From Bacteroidales bacterium (GTDB taxonomy: Bacteria > Bacteroidota > Bacteroidia > Bacteroidales > UBA932): DNA of 40,043 nucleotides. Shown here in pieces: positions 22,565 through 30,214 of the stretch (positions are counted from its first letter, which is position 1; the number at the start of each line of letters is the position of its first letter). The notes under the pieces were generated by a model, which was given only the letters and a program-made list of their open reading frames with translations, did no database searches and was not told where the DNA came from. The translations under genes were made by a program, and so were the position numbers. The stretch lies in contig JAILMV010000140.1 of the NCBI GenBank assembly GCA_024692185.1, positions 1-40,043 on the forward strand. Direction: 5' to 3'.

Positions 22565-23935
22565 ATGAAAACTACATTTAAATTAGCGCTCGCAGCCGTA
22601 GCGGCAATGGCGCTCGCAATAACCCCCGTAAACGGACAGTCCCGCAGCGGCGGAAGCAGCAGGTCATCGTCCTCTACCACTTCTTCCAGATCTTCTTCCA
22701 GCTCCTCATCGAGCTCGAGGGCGGTCGGAGGAACAATCTCCCGCTCCAGCAGCTCGGGCTCCAGGTCCAGCGCTAGCAGTAGCCGTTCAAGCTCAAGCGT
22801 GGGCCGCTCCAGCAGCTCAAGTTCCCGTTCAAGCGCAAGCGTGGGCCGCTCCAGCAGCTCAAGCTCACGTTCCAGCGCCAGTACCAGCCGCTCCGGCAGC
22901 AGCGTAAGCAGCTCCCGCTCCAGCAGCAGCGTAAGCCGCTCCGGCAGTACAATCTCCCGCTCCAGCAGCTCGGGCTCCAGGTCCAGCGCAAGTACCAGCC
23001 GTGCAAGTTCCAGCGGATCCCGCTCTTCGGTAGTTACTACCAACGGCGGCAGCCGCAGCACCGCGGTAAGCGGAGGCGCCCGCAATAGCGTCGCTAACGT
23101 GAATCCTACCAACAGCTACGATCGTCAGACCGCAGGAACTCCTAATTCCGTCCGCTTCGACGACCATGGCAAGCGTATAGCACCCATGCATCGCGAGCCG
23201 GTCCGCTACGACCGTCCCGGCTACTTCTACGGAAAGCATCCTCACTACTATGGATACCGCGTACACCATCTGCCTCACTATGACAGATATCGTTACTGGG
23301 GAAGGGATTACTACTTCTACAATGGTATCTACTATCGCTACTGGGGTAACTACTACCACATCTGCCGTCCTCCTTACGGAATCTTCTTCGACAGGGCTCT
23401 GTATGCACTGGAACTGGATGTGCTGAGGTTCGCATACTACAATAATGTGTATCGTACCTACAATGTAGTTAACAACAACTACTCCACCATAAACGAGCAG
23501 AACCAGATCATAGCTGAGAACAATGCGACCATCGCGGCCCAGAATGCCGCAATAGCGCAGAACAACGCTACGATGGCTGCTCAGCAGGCAGGGGTCGCCG
23601 CCCAGGGTTCTACAGCCACCATGGATGTCAATACCCTCAGGTCCTACGCTTCCTACCAGCTTGCCACCAGCCTCGGCCTCGTGCAGAGCTTCGCTGCAAA
23701 CGGACAGGAGTACTACTACGATGACGGTGTCTTCTTCATGACAGGAGCCAATGGCCAGTACAAGGTCATCGTTCCTCCTGCAGGAGCCCTCATCAAGGCC
23801 CTCCCTGAGGACTACGAGACCGTGGTGCTCTCCGATGGTAAAGAGTACTACAAGGTGGATGACACCATCTACCGTATGACGGTCTCCGACGGAGTTCCTT
23901 ACTTCGAGGTTCTCGGACAGATGCAGAACGCATAG
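22565..23935 (+). CDS. Secreted Ser/Arg-repeat protein with DUF6515-like C-terminal region
   Basis: 456 residues from the ATG at 22565; a TTG three codons earlier is less likely. The signal peptide ends near 'AITPVNGQ'. Residues ~22-150 are low-complexity S/R/G/T repeats such as 'SVGRSSSSSSRSSA', recurring with 14- and 72-codon periods. Next comes a Tyr/His-rich part ('YGKHPHYYGYRVHHLPHYDRYRYWG'), an Asn/Ala/Gln-rich heptad-like stretch ('AENNATIAAQNAAIAQNNAT'), and a C-terminal region ('YYYDDGVFFMTGANGQYKVIVPPAGALIKALP') like DUF6515 proteins of Bacteroidetes. A surface or cell-wall location is likely; function unknown. A weak -7-like TAAATTTA lies at 22537-22544. Confidence 0.8.
   Translation: MKTTFKLALAAVAAMALAITPVNGQSRSGGSSRSSSSTTSSRSSSSSSSSSRAVGGTISRSSSSGSRSSASSSRSSSSVGRSSSSSSRSSASVGRSSSSSSRSSASTSRSGSSVSSSRSSSSVSRSGSTISRSSSSGSRSSASTSRASSSGSRSSVVTTNGGSRSTAVSGGARNSVANVNPTNSYDRQTAGTPNSVRFDDHGKRIAPMHREPVRYDRPGYFYGKHPHYYGYRVHHLPHYDRYRYWGRDYYFYNGIYYRYWGNYYHICRPPYGIFFDRALYALELDVLRFAYYNNVYRTYNVVNNNYSTINEQNQIIAENNATIAAQNAAIAQNNATMAAQQAGVAAQGSTATMDVNTLRSYASYQLATSLGLVQSFAANGQEYYYDDGVFFMTGANGQYKVIVPPAGALIKALPEDYETVVLSDGKEYYKVDDTIYRMTVSDGVPYFEVLGQMQNA
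22733..22989. repeat. Direct repeats within the Ser/Arg-repeat gene
   Basis: A 41-base sequence at 22733-22773 is repeated identically at 22949-22989, an offset of 216 bases (72 codons). Between them a 28-base unit at 22794-22821 recurs at 22836-22863, an offset of 42 bases (14 codons). All offsets are multiples of three, so recombination between copies would change the length of the Ser/Arg region without breaking the frame. Confidence 0.85.
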
Positions 23936-23952
23936 TTCAAGCTACATCATAG

Positions 23953-23982
23953 AAAAAGCCGCTCGAAAGAGTGGCTTTTTTT
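23953..23982. terminator. Bidirectional intrinsic terminator between the Ser/Arg-repeat gene and murI
   Basis: A stem AAAAAGCCGCTC / GAGTGGCTTTTT with one G-T pair around loop GAAA is followed by a run of T. It lies 18 bases after the repeat-gene stop and 5 bases from the murI stop on the opposite strand, so it serves converging genes. Confidence 0.85.
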
Positions 23983-23986
23983 AATT

Positions 23987-24745
23987 CTATATAAGGGAGA
24001 AGGTCCGTTGCAGGGCGCTATCGTCGCCCGAGGCCAGGAGCTCGATCCGGGAAGAACCGTCTCCGTGGGAGATACCCCGCTGCTCCATTACTTCTATCAG
24101 ATGCGTGGCTACGGCCGGGGCCGGATCTATGAACTTGACTTCGGGGTGGCCCAGCGAAGCGGCGACCTTGCGCAAGCTTTCCAGCAGGAAGGGATAGTGG
24201 GTGCAGCCCAGCACTATTCTGTCGGCTCCCGCATCCAGCAGTGGCTTCAGGCTGGCCTTGACCACGGATTCGGCCTCAGGACCGCTCAGCTGGCCTTTTT
24301 CTACCAGTTCCACGAAACCCTTGCCCACCTGCTCCACTATTGTGACCTGGTCCTCGAAACGGCCCTTGGTGTTCAGATATTTGCTGCCTTTGAGAGTGCC
24401 GGCGGTGGCCAGAACTCCGATGACCTTGGTCTCGGTGCCCAGGGCGGCTGGTTTCACTGCAGGCTCCATCCCGATGAAGGGAATGCTGTATTTCTGGCGG
24501 AGATATTCTACCCCGGCGGCTGTGGCCGTGTTGCAGGCCAGGACCATCACATCCACCCCGCGGGAAAGGAAGAGCGCGGTTATCTTGTCCAGCCTTTCCC
24601 TGATGTAGGCGGGCGTCTTCTCGCCGTACGGGCAGTGGGCATTGTCGGAAAAATAGATGAAATGTTCATTCGGGAGAGCCTTGCGTATCTCGCGGAATAC
24701 GCTCAAGCCTCCTACGCCTGAATCCATTATGCCGATGCATGCCAT
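23987..24745 (-). CDS. murI: Glutamate racemase
   Basis: 252 residues from the ATG at 24745; an upstream in-frame TTG at 24778 precedes the predicted -7 box, so it cannot be used. The enzyme makes D-glutamate for peptidoglycan in the cytoplasm by a two-cysteine mechanism. Both cysteines are present: C71 in 'VLACNTATAAGVEYLR' and C181 in 'VLGCTHYPFLLESL'. N-terminal 'IGIMDSGVGGLSVFREI' and 'YFSDNAHCPYGEKT' are also diagnostic. Confidence 0.95.
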   Translation of the reverse strand: MACIGIMDSGVGGLSVFREIRKALPNEHFIYFSDNAHCPYGEKTPAYIRERLDKITALFLSRGVDVMVLACNTATAAGVEYLRQKYSIPFIGMEPAVKPAALGTETKVIGVLATAGTLKGSKYLNTKGRFEDQVTIVEQVGKGFVELVEKGQLSGPEAESVVKASLKPLLDAGADRIVLGCTHYPFLLESLRKVAASLGHPEVKFIDPAPAVATHLIEVMEQRGISHGDGSSRIELLASGDDSALQRTFSLI

Positions 24746-24765
24746 AGAGAATGATGTGATATCCA

Positions 24766-24794
24766 CAAAGATAATCAAAAATGCATTATCTTTG
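24766..24794. promoter_or_regulatory. Divergent palindromic promoter pair for murI and the glycosyltransferase operon
   Basis: Two 10-base arms, CAAAGATAAT (24766-24775) and ATTATCTTTG (24785-24794), are perfect inverted repeats with a 9-base spacer. Each contains TATCTTTG, a match to TAnnTTTG: minus strand toward murI (ATG 20 bases beyond) and plus strand toward the GT2 gene (ATG at 24808, 13 bases beyond). An earlier in-frame ATG at 24781 lies upstream of the plus box, which decides the GT2 start. No clear -33 TTG was found. The palindrome could also be an operator. Confidence 0.6.
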
Positions 24795-24807
24795 CACTAA
24801 GCGCGAG

Positions 24808-25749
24808 ATGTCAGAAGTCAGTGTCGTAATAGTGAGTATGAATAGGCCGGACCTGTTGGTTCCGTGCCTTGAATCTTTGTACTCGAACAACAAATGCGGG
24901 TGCGAGGTATTCGTGGTCGCCTATATGTACGAAAGCGACAATCTCGCAATAATCCGTACCCGTTTCCCCGATATCCGGGTCATTGAAAGCAACGAGGTCA
25001 GGGGATTCTCCGAAAACAATAATCTGGCTTTGCGCAAGGTCCGGACCCCTTTTGTTTTCATAGTGAATGACGATACGCTTCAGCAGATGCCCGTAATAGA
25101 CTGTCTGCTGCAGGATATCAAAGCTTTGCCCGACAAGGTTGCCTCCGTTTCGCCCAGGATAGTCTTTCCCGATGGCAGGGTGCAGACCTGTGGCCGCGCT
25201 CCCTGGACGAGCTGGAGATGGATGAAACATTATCTTCATATCGAAGATGAAACCAATCCGGGAAAATGGACCATGGGGGAGGGCCTGTTCCGCAGCTACA
25301 CTTTGAACGGGGCCTGCTTCCTTGCCAGGACGGATGCCTTCCGTGAGGCCGGCTGGTTCGATGAACGCTTCTTCTTTACGCCGGAAGACATAGCCCTAGG
25401 CCACAAATTCAATGATATGGGATATGAGGTCTGGGCAGACGCTGCCGTGAGCATAGTGCACATCGCCAGCTCATCTACATCATCCCTTTCGGCTGCCATC
25501 AAACCGGCAAGGATCCGGGGCTCTCTTTTGTTCTTCTCGAGGGGGTCCAAGCTGCGATATGCGCTTTTAGGCATCTATGCTTGTGCCATAGAGACCGCCC
25601 GTTACCTGAAGTATCTGTTGAAAGGCTGCAGGACGGAGAAGGATCGCATTATGAAAGCCAGCGCCAGGAACGTGCTGCGTTCCGTTTTTTCGGGCAAAAG
25701 TGCAAAAGAATTATTCATCGGTTTTAAAGACGAGCTCCCCTTGAAATGA
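24808..25749 (+). CDS. Glycosyltransferase family 2
   Basis: 313 residues from ATG 24808; the ATG at 24781 is upstream of the promoter box. GT-A fold: 'VSVVIVSMNRPDLLVPCLESLYSNN' opens the Rossmann-like nucleotide-binding part. 'NEVRGFSENNNLALRKV' and the DxD-like 'FIVNDDT' (D88, D89) follow, then the acceptor region 'GACFLARTDAFREAGWFDERFFFTPEDIALGHKF'. The C-terminal ~80 residues contain a hydrophobic stretch. It probably adds a sugar to an envelope glycan; donor and acceptor are unknown. It overlaps the next GT gene by 4 bases. Confidence 0.9.
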   Translation: MSEVSVVIVSMNRPDLLVPCLESLYSNNKCGCEVFVVAYMYESDNLAIIRTRFPDIRVIESNEVRGFSENNNLALRKVRTPFVFIVNDDTLQQMPVIDCLLQDIKALPDKVASVSPRIVFPDGRVQTCGRAPWTSWRWMKHYLHIEDETNPGKWTMGEGLFRSYTLNGACFLARTDAFREAGWFDERFFFTPEDIALGHKFNDMGYEVWADAAVSIVHIASSSTSSLSAAIKPARIRGSLLFFSRGSKLRYALLGIYACAIETARYLKYLLKGCRTEKDRIMKASARNVLRSVFSGKSAKELFIGFKDELPLK

Positions 25750-26603
25750 AAACCCTGGTCATCATAGTCACATACAATGCTATGCGCTGGGTCGACAAGT
25801 GCATAGGCAGCGTCAACGCCTCCAGCGCCCCTGCAGACGTATTCGTGGCAGACAATGCGTCAACGGACGGGACGGCTGACTACATAAGCAAGAAGTATCC
25901 GGATGTGCACCTGGTCCGTAACGAAGCTAATCTTGGTTTCGCTGAAGGAAACAACCAGGGATTCCGTTACGCATTGGAAGGAGGATACGATTACGTTTAT
26001 CTCCTCAATCAGGATGCGTGGATCATGCCCGATACACTGGAAGCGCTGATCCGCATACACTCGGCCCACAAGGACTACGCGATACTGAGCCCGGACCAGA
26101 TGCAGGCGGACGGGCAGTCGTATAACCCCGTCTTCCTTAGGGACGTGGTCCCCTGCGAAGTCCCCGAATCTGAGTCGGAACCCGGCTTGATGCATGTCCC
26201 GTTCGTAATGGCTGCGCATTGGTTCATGCCGGTGGAAACCATTCGCCGGGTGGGGATGTTCGCAGATATCTTCCCCTTGTATGGGAACGACGATAATTAT
26301 TGCCACCGGGTACTTTACCACGGTTTCAAGATAGGTGTAGTCAGCAACCTGAAGGTGGTGCACGACAAGGAATATTCGAAACAAAGCAAGGCTTACAAGA
26401 TATATCGCAACTATTACATGGCTTCGCTGGTAGAACTTTCCGATATACGGAAGAGTTTGTGCGGACGCCTGCTGTTCGTCACGGCCCTCACCTTCGTGAA
26501 GATGGTGAAGTACTTCTCGTTCAAGCCTCTGCTCTTTTATTTCAGGATTCTTTTCAAGGACTTGACCAAGGTCCGCGAACTAAGGCGCGTAACCCATGAG
26601 TAG
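25746..26603 (+). CDS. Glycosyltransferase family 2, rhamnosyltransferase-like
   Basis: 285 residues. 'LVIIVTYNAMRWVDKCIGSV', 'VADNASTDGTADYI', 'RNEANLGFAEGNNQGFRYAL' and 'YVYLLNQDAWI' (acidic metal-binding position D90) match GT2 enzymes of the WbbL-like group, many of which use dTDP-rhamnose. 'LYGNDDNYCHRVLYHGFKIGVV' is the C-terminal conserved block. The rhamnose link to the rfbCD genes in this window is inference only. It shares 4 bases with the upstream and 8 bases with the downstream gene, forming a three-gene operon. Confidence 0.9.
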   Translation: MKTLVIIVTYNAMRWVDKCIGSVNASSAPADVFVADNASTDGTADYISKKYPDVHLVRNEANLGFAEGNNQGFRYALEGGYDYVYLLNQDAWIMPDTLEALIRIHSAHKDYAILSPDQMQADGQSYNPVFLRDVVPCEVPESESEPGLMHVPFVMAAHWFMPVETIRRVGMFADIFPLYGNDDNYCHRVLYHGFKIGVVSNLKVVHDKEYSKQSKAYKIYRNYYMASLVELSDIRKSLCGRLLFVTALTFVKMVKYFSFKPLLFYFRILFKDLTKVRELRRVTHE

Positions 26604-27489
26604 TATTCTCCTTAACTTGCGTTGCCGATTAGGCACCATCTTCCCGGGCTTGGCTGCGAGACTTAATTATCTGCGCAGACTGCACCGCTGGCCGTCCTTG
26701 CGCCATCCGCAGACTCTCAACGAGAAGATACAGTGGCTCAAGTTCAATGGCGACAACAAGGCCATAGCTCCTCTGGCGGACAAATACGCAGTCCGCTCAT
26801 TCGTGGAGAGTCGCGGCCTTGGGGCCATCCTCGTGCCTCTTCTCGGGAAATGGGACAGCGTGGAAGACTTCCGTAAGGCATGGCCATCATTGCCTGCTCC
26901 TTTCGTGTTAAAGACCAACAATAGCTGCAAGACGATCATCATAGTGAAAGACAAGGTTTCGGCGGATTTGGACGCAGTCTGCAGCATGCTCGGAAAGTGG
27001 CTGTCCGACCGTACTACCTGGGGTATGTTCGTCGAACCACACTACAAGTATATCGAACCCTGCATCATAGCGGAGACTTTCCTCGAAGAAGAGGGCCCTG
27101 CCGCCCGGCTTTCATCGTCCTTGATAGATTATAAGATCTGGTGTTTCAACGGAAGGACCGAGTGTCTGTGGGTATGCGCCAACCGCAGCGAGGAAGGTTT
27201 GGACATGAGTTGTTACGACACCGGCTGGAACGAACATCCGGAACGCCTCGTATATTCATCCCATTTCAGGAAGCCGGAGAAATCGCTGCCTCGCCCTGAA
27301 GGTCTCGAGAAGATGCTTGAATGCGCTTCGATCCTTTCCAAGGGCTTCCCCCAGGTCCGGGTAGATTTTTACTGTATAGGCGGGAAAGTGTATTTCGGAG
27401 AGATGACCTTCACTTCCAACGGTGGATGCATGCCCTATTTTACGGACGAATATCAGCATGAGCTTGGCAGTCTGTGCGAGCTAACTTGA
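26596..27489 (+). CDS. TupA-like ATP-grasp protein
   Basis: 297 residues resembling the ATPgrasp_TupA family named after teichuronopeptide synthesis. Typical blocks are 'RHPQTLNEKIQWLKFN', 'LADKYAVRSFVESRGL', 'PFVLKTNNSCKTIIIVKDK', 'EPHYKYIEPCIIAETFLEE', 'DYKIWCFNGRTECLWVC' and 'VRVDFYCIGGKVYFGEMTFTSNGG'. The last carries the acidic metal-binding residues of ATP-grasp folds. Such genes are usually found in polysaccharide loci with glycosyltransferases, as here, and may ligate an amino acid to the glycan. The product is unknown. Confidence 0.85.
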   Translation: MSSILLNLRCRLGTIFPGLAARLNYLRRLHRWPSLRHPQTLNEKIQWLKFNGDNKAIAPLADKYAVRSFVESRGLGAILVPLLGKWDSVEDFRKAWPSLPAPFVLKTNNSCKTIIIVKDKVSADLDAVCSMLGKWLSDRTTWGMFVEPHYKYIEPCIIAETFLEEEGPAARLSSSLIDYKIWCFNGRTECLWVCANRSEEGLDMSCYDTGWNEHPERLVYSSHFRKPEKSLPRPEGLEKMLECASILSKGFPQVRVDFYCIGGKVYFGEMTFTSNGGCMPYFTDEYQHELGSLCELT

Positions 27490-27517
27490 TTTTTCTCATC
27501 AGAAAATGCTATATTTG
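27486..27517 (+). promoter_or_regulatory. Promoter of prfB
   Basis: TTG (27486-27488), a 21-base spacer and TATATTTG (27510-27517) match the Bacteroidota -33/-7 promoter. The TTG overlaps the end of the TupA-like gene. The prfB ATG begins 7 bases after the last base of the box, so a leaderless message is predicted. Confidence 0.65.
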
Positions 27518-27523
27518 TAATCT

Positions 27524-28591
27524 ATGATTACAGCGGATCAAATCAAGGACCTCCGGCAGCGTATTTCCGCGCTGGAGAAATCTCTCGATATAGCGGGTAA
27601 GCGCGAGGACGTCGCAGCCAAGGAAGCCCAGAGTCAGGCTCCCGGTTTTTGGGACGATCCCAAGGCTGCAGAAGCCTTCATGAAGGGCGTCAGCAGCGTA
27701 AAATCCTGGATTAGCGCCTTCGATGCTATTGTCTCCGCGGCCGACGACCTGGACGTGCTTATGGAGCTTGACCCTGAAGGACCCGACACGGATGCTGCCT
27801 ATGCCGATGCGCTGGGCAAGCTGGAGGACTTGGAGTTCAAGAACATGCTGGGCGAGGAAGGGGATAATCTGGGCGCAGTCCTAACCATCAATTCCGGAGC
27901 CGGCGGCACCGAATCCAACGACTGGAGCGCTATGCTAATGCGTATGTACATGCGCTGGGGCGAGCGTAACGGCTACAAGATGACGGTCACCGAACTCATA
28001 GAAGGGGACGAGGCCGGCATCAAGAGCGCGACCATACAGTTCGAAGGGGACTATGCCTACGGCTATCTGAAAGCGGAGAGCGGAGTGCACAGGCTCGTGC
28101 GCATCTCTCCCTTCAATGCCCAGGGCAAGCGCCAGACCACCTTTTCATCGGTATTCATCTATCCTCTGGTAGATGATACCATCAACATTGAAATCAATCC
28201 TTCCGACATAGAATGGGACACCTTCCGTTCCGGCGGCCACGGCGGCCAGAACGTGAACAAGGTCGAGACGGGCGTGCGCGTCCGCCACATCCCCACGGGT
28301 ATAATGGTGGAGAACACCGAGACCCGCAGCCAGCAGGACAACCGCCAGAATGCCCTCCGCATCCTAAAGAGCCGTCTCTACGACATAGAGCTCAAGAAGC
28401 GTCAGGAGAAGCAGGCGGAGCTGGAAGGTCAGAAGAAAAAGATAGAATGGGGCTCGCAGATACGCTCCTACGTGCTGCATCCCTACCGTATGGTGAAGGA
28501 TCTCCGCACCGGATATGAGACCGCCGATACCCAGGGCGTGCTCGACGGGGACCTTAACGAGTTTATGAAAACCTGGTTAATGCAAAAATAA
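27524..28591 (+). CDS. prfB: Peptide chain release factor 2, encoded in a single frame
   Basis: 355 residues. RF2 releases peptides at UAA and UGA. The anticodon-like SPF tripeptide is at 195-197 ('RISPFNAQGK'), which distinguishes it from RF1. The catalytic GGQ is at 240-242 ('GGHGGQNVNKVETGVRVRH'). Most bacterial RF2 genes need a +1 frameshift at CTTTGA after about 25 codons. Here the corresponding position reads TCT CTC GAT with no stop, so the gene is continuous and lacks that autoregulation. The fumarase ATG starts immediately after the stop. Confidence 0.95.
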   Translation: MITADQIKDLRQRISALEKSLDIAGKREDVAAKEAQSQAPGFWDDPKAAEAFMKGVSSVKSWISAFDAIVSAADDLDVLMELDPEGPDTDAAYADALGKLEDLEFKNMLGEEGDNLGAVLTINSGAGGTESNDWSAMLMRMYMRWGERNGYKMTVTELIEGDEAGIKSATIQFEGDYAYGYLKAESGVHRLVRISPFNAQGKRQTTFSSVFIYPLVDDTINIEINPSDIEWDTFRSGGHGGQNVNKVETGVRVRHIPTGIMVENTETRSQQDNRQNALRILKSRLYDIELKKRQEKQAELEGQKKKIEWGSQIRSYVLHPYRMVKDLRTGYETADTQGVLDGDLNEFMKTWLMQK

Positions 28592-30211
28592 ATGGAATTC
28601 AAGTACGCACCGATGTTCCAGCTCGGGGAAGATAAGACGGAATACTACCGCATCCCCGGTTCGGAGAAATATGTGTCCACTTCGCAGTTCGAGGGACACA
28701 CTATGCTCAAAGTCGCACCCGAGGCCCTTACCCTCGTGGCGCAGCAGAGCTTTCATGACTGCGAATTCATGCTCCGCCGCGCCCATAACGAGCAGGTGGC
28801 GGCAATACTCGACGACCCTGAGGCCAGCGAGAACGACAAATATGTAGCCCTGCAGTTCCTCCGTAACGCGGAGTGCGCAGTCAAGGGCGTGCTTCCTTTC
28901 TGCCAGGACACAGGCACCGCCATCATCCACGGCGAGAAGGGCCAGCAGGTCTGGACAGGCTTCGAGGACGAAGAAGCCCTGAGCCTCGGTGTGTTCAACA
29001 CCTACACCCAGGAGAATCTCCGTTACAGCCAGAACGCTCCCCTGAACATGTACGACGAGGTGAATACCCGCTGCAACCTTCCTGCCCAGATCGACCTGGA
29101 GGCAGTCGAGGGGGATGAATATCGCTTCGTGATGGTTGCCAAGGGCGGCGGCAGCGCCAACAAGACCTACTTCTACCCCATGACCAAGGCCACCATCCAG
29201 AACGAGGGCACCCTCCTTCCTTTCCTGGTGGAGAAGATGCGCAGCCTCGGCACCGCTGCCTGCCCTCCTTACCACATCGCCTTCGTCATCGGCGGCACCT
29301 CCGCAGAGAAGAACCTGCTGACCGTGAAGCTGGCCAGCATCAAATACTACGACGGCCTTCCCACTACGGGAGATGAAACCGGCCGCGCATTCCGCGACAT
29401 CGACCTCGAGCAGAAGCTCCTCAAGGAGGCCCAGAAAATCGGCTTAGGAGCCCAGTTCGGCGGCAAATACCTGGCCCACGACATCCGCGTGGTGCGTCTC
29501 CCCAGGCACGGAGCCAGCTGTCCTATAGGAATGGGCGTCAGCTGCTCTGCGGACCGTAACGTAAAGAGCAAGATCAACGCCCAGGGCGTATGGATCGAGA
29601 AGCTCGACACCAATCCTTCCGAACTCATCCCCGAGCAGTACCGCAGGCCGGGCGAGGGCGCAAAGGGCATAGAAATCGACCTCGACAAGGGCATCGACTT
29701 CGTGCGCGGCGAACTCAGCAAATACGGCGTAGGTACCCGCGTCAACCTGAAGGGAACCATAATAGTTGCCCGCGACATTGCCCACGCCAAGCTGAAAGCC
29801 CGTCTGGATGCAGGTGAGGAGATGCCCGCATACTTCAAGGACCATCCTATCCTCTATGCCGGACCTGCCAAGACTCCTGAGGGATATCCTTGCGGCAGCA
29901 TGGGCCCTACCACTGCAAACCGTATGGATCCTTACGTGGACGAGTTCCAGGATCATGGCGCATCCTTGGTAATGATTGCCAAGGGTAACCGCACCCAGGT
30001 AGTTACCGACGCCTGCAAGAAGCACGGCGGCTTCTATCTCGGAACCATAGGCGGCGTGGCTGCAGTGCTTTCGCAGAGCAGCATACGCAGCATTGAGTGC
30101 GTGGAATATCCCGAACTTGGAATGGAAGCTATCTGGAAGATTACCGTGGAGGATTTCCCTGCATTCATCCTCGTAGATGATAAAGGTAACGATTTCTTCA
30201 AGAAGTTTTAG
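28592..30211 (+). CDS. Class I (iron-sulfur) fumarate hydratase
   Basis: 539 residues, the length of fused alpha-beta class I fumarases. It interconverts fumarate and malate with a [4Fe-4S] cluster. Seen: '[23 protein letters not shown]' (first cluster Cys), '[18 protein letters not shown]', '[18 protein letters not shown]', '[18 protein letters not shown]', '[27 protein letters not shown]' and the C-terminal '[17 protein letters not shown]'. In Bacteroidales it would work in the reductive branch making succinate. It begins directly after the prfB stop, and AsmA begins 3 bases after it. Confidence 0.95.
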   Translation: MEFKYAPMFQLGEDKTEYYRIPGSEKYVSTSQFEGHTMLKVAPEALTLVAQQSFHDCEFMLRRAHNEQVAAILDDPEASENDKYVALQFLRNAECAVKGVLPFCQDTGTAIIHGEKGQQVWTGFEDEEALSLGVFNTYTQENLRYSQNAPLNMYDEVNTRCNLPAQIDLEAVEGDEYRFVMVAKGGGSANKTYFYPMTKATIQNEGTLLPFLVEKMRSLGTAACPPYHIAFVIGGTSAEKNLLTVKLASIKYYDGLPTTGDETGRAFRDIDLEQKLLKEAQKIGLGAQFGGKYLAHDIRVVRLPRHGASCPIGMGVSCSADRNVKSKINAQGVWIEKLDTNPSELIPEQYRRPGEGAKGIEIDLDKGIDFVRGELSKYGVGTRVNLKGTIIVARDIAHAKLKARLDAGEEMPAYFKDHPILYAGPAKTPEGYPCGSMGPTTANRMDPYVDEFQDHGASLVMIAKGNRTQVVTDACKKHGGFYLGTIGGVAAVLSQSSIRSIECVEYPELGMEAIWKITVEDFPAFILVDDKGNDFFKKF

Positions 30212-30214
30212 ATT

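Noticed and set aside
22733-22989. Possible CRISPR-like regular repeat
   Set aside because: Repeats are inside a coding frame with codon-multiple periods, have no unique spacers, and encode Ser/Arg peptides.
22513-23112. 199-codon Leu/Glu/Arg-rich minus-strand frame (ERPTLALERELELLERP-like)
   Set aside because: It is the mirror of the Ser/Arg repeats on the other strand; its periodic sequence follows from the repeat, and no start region or family similarity supports it.
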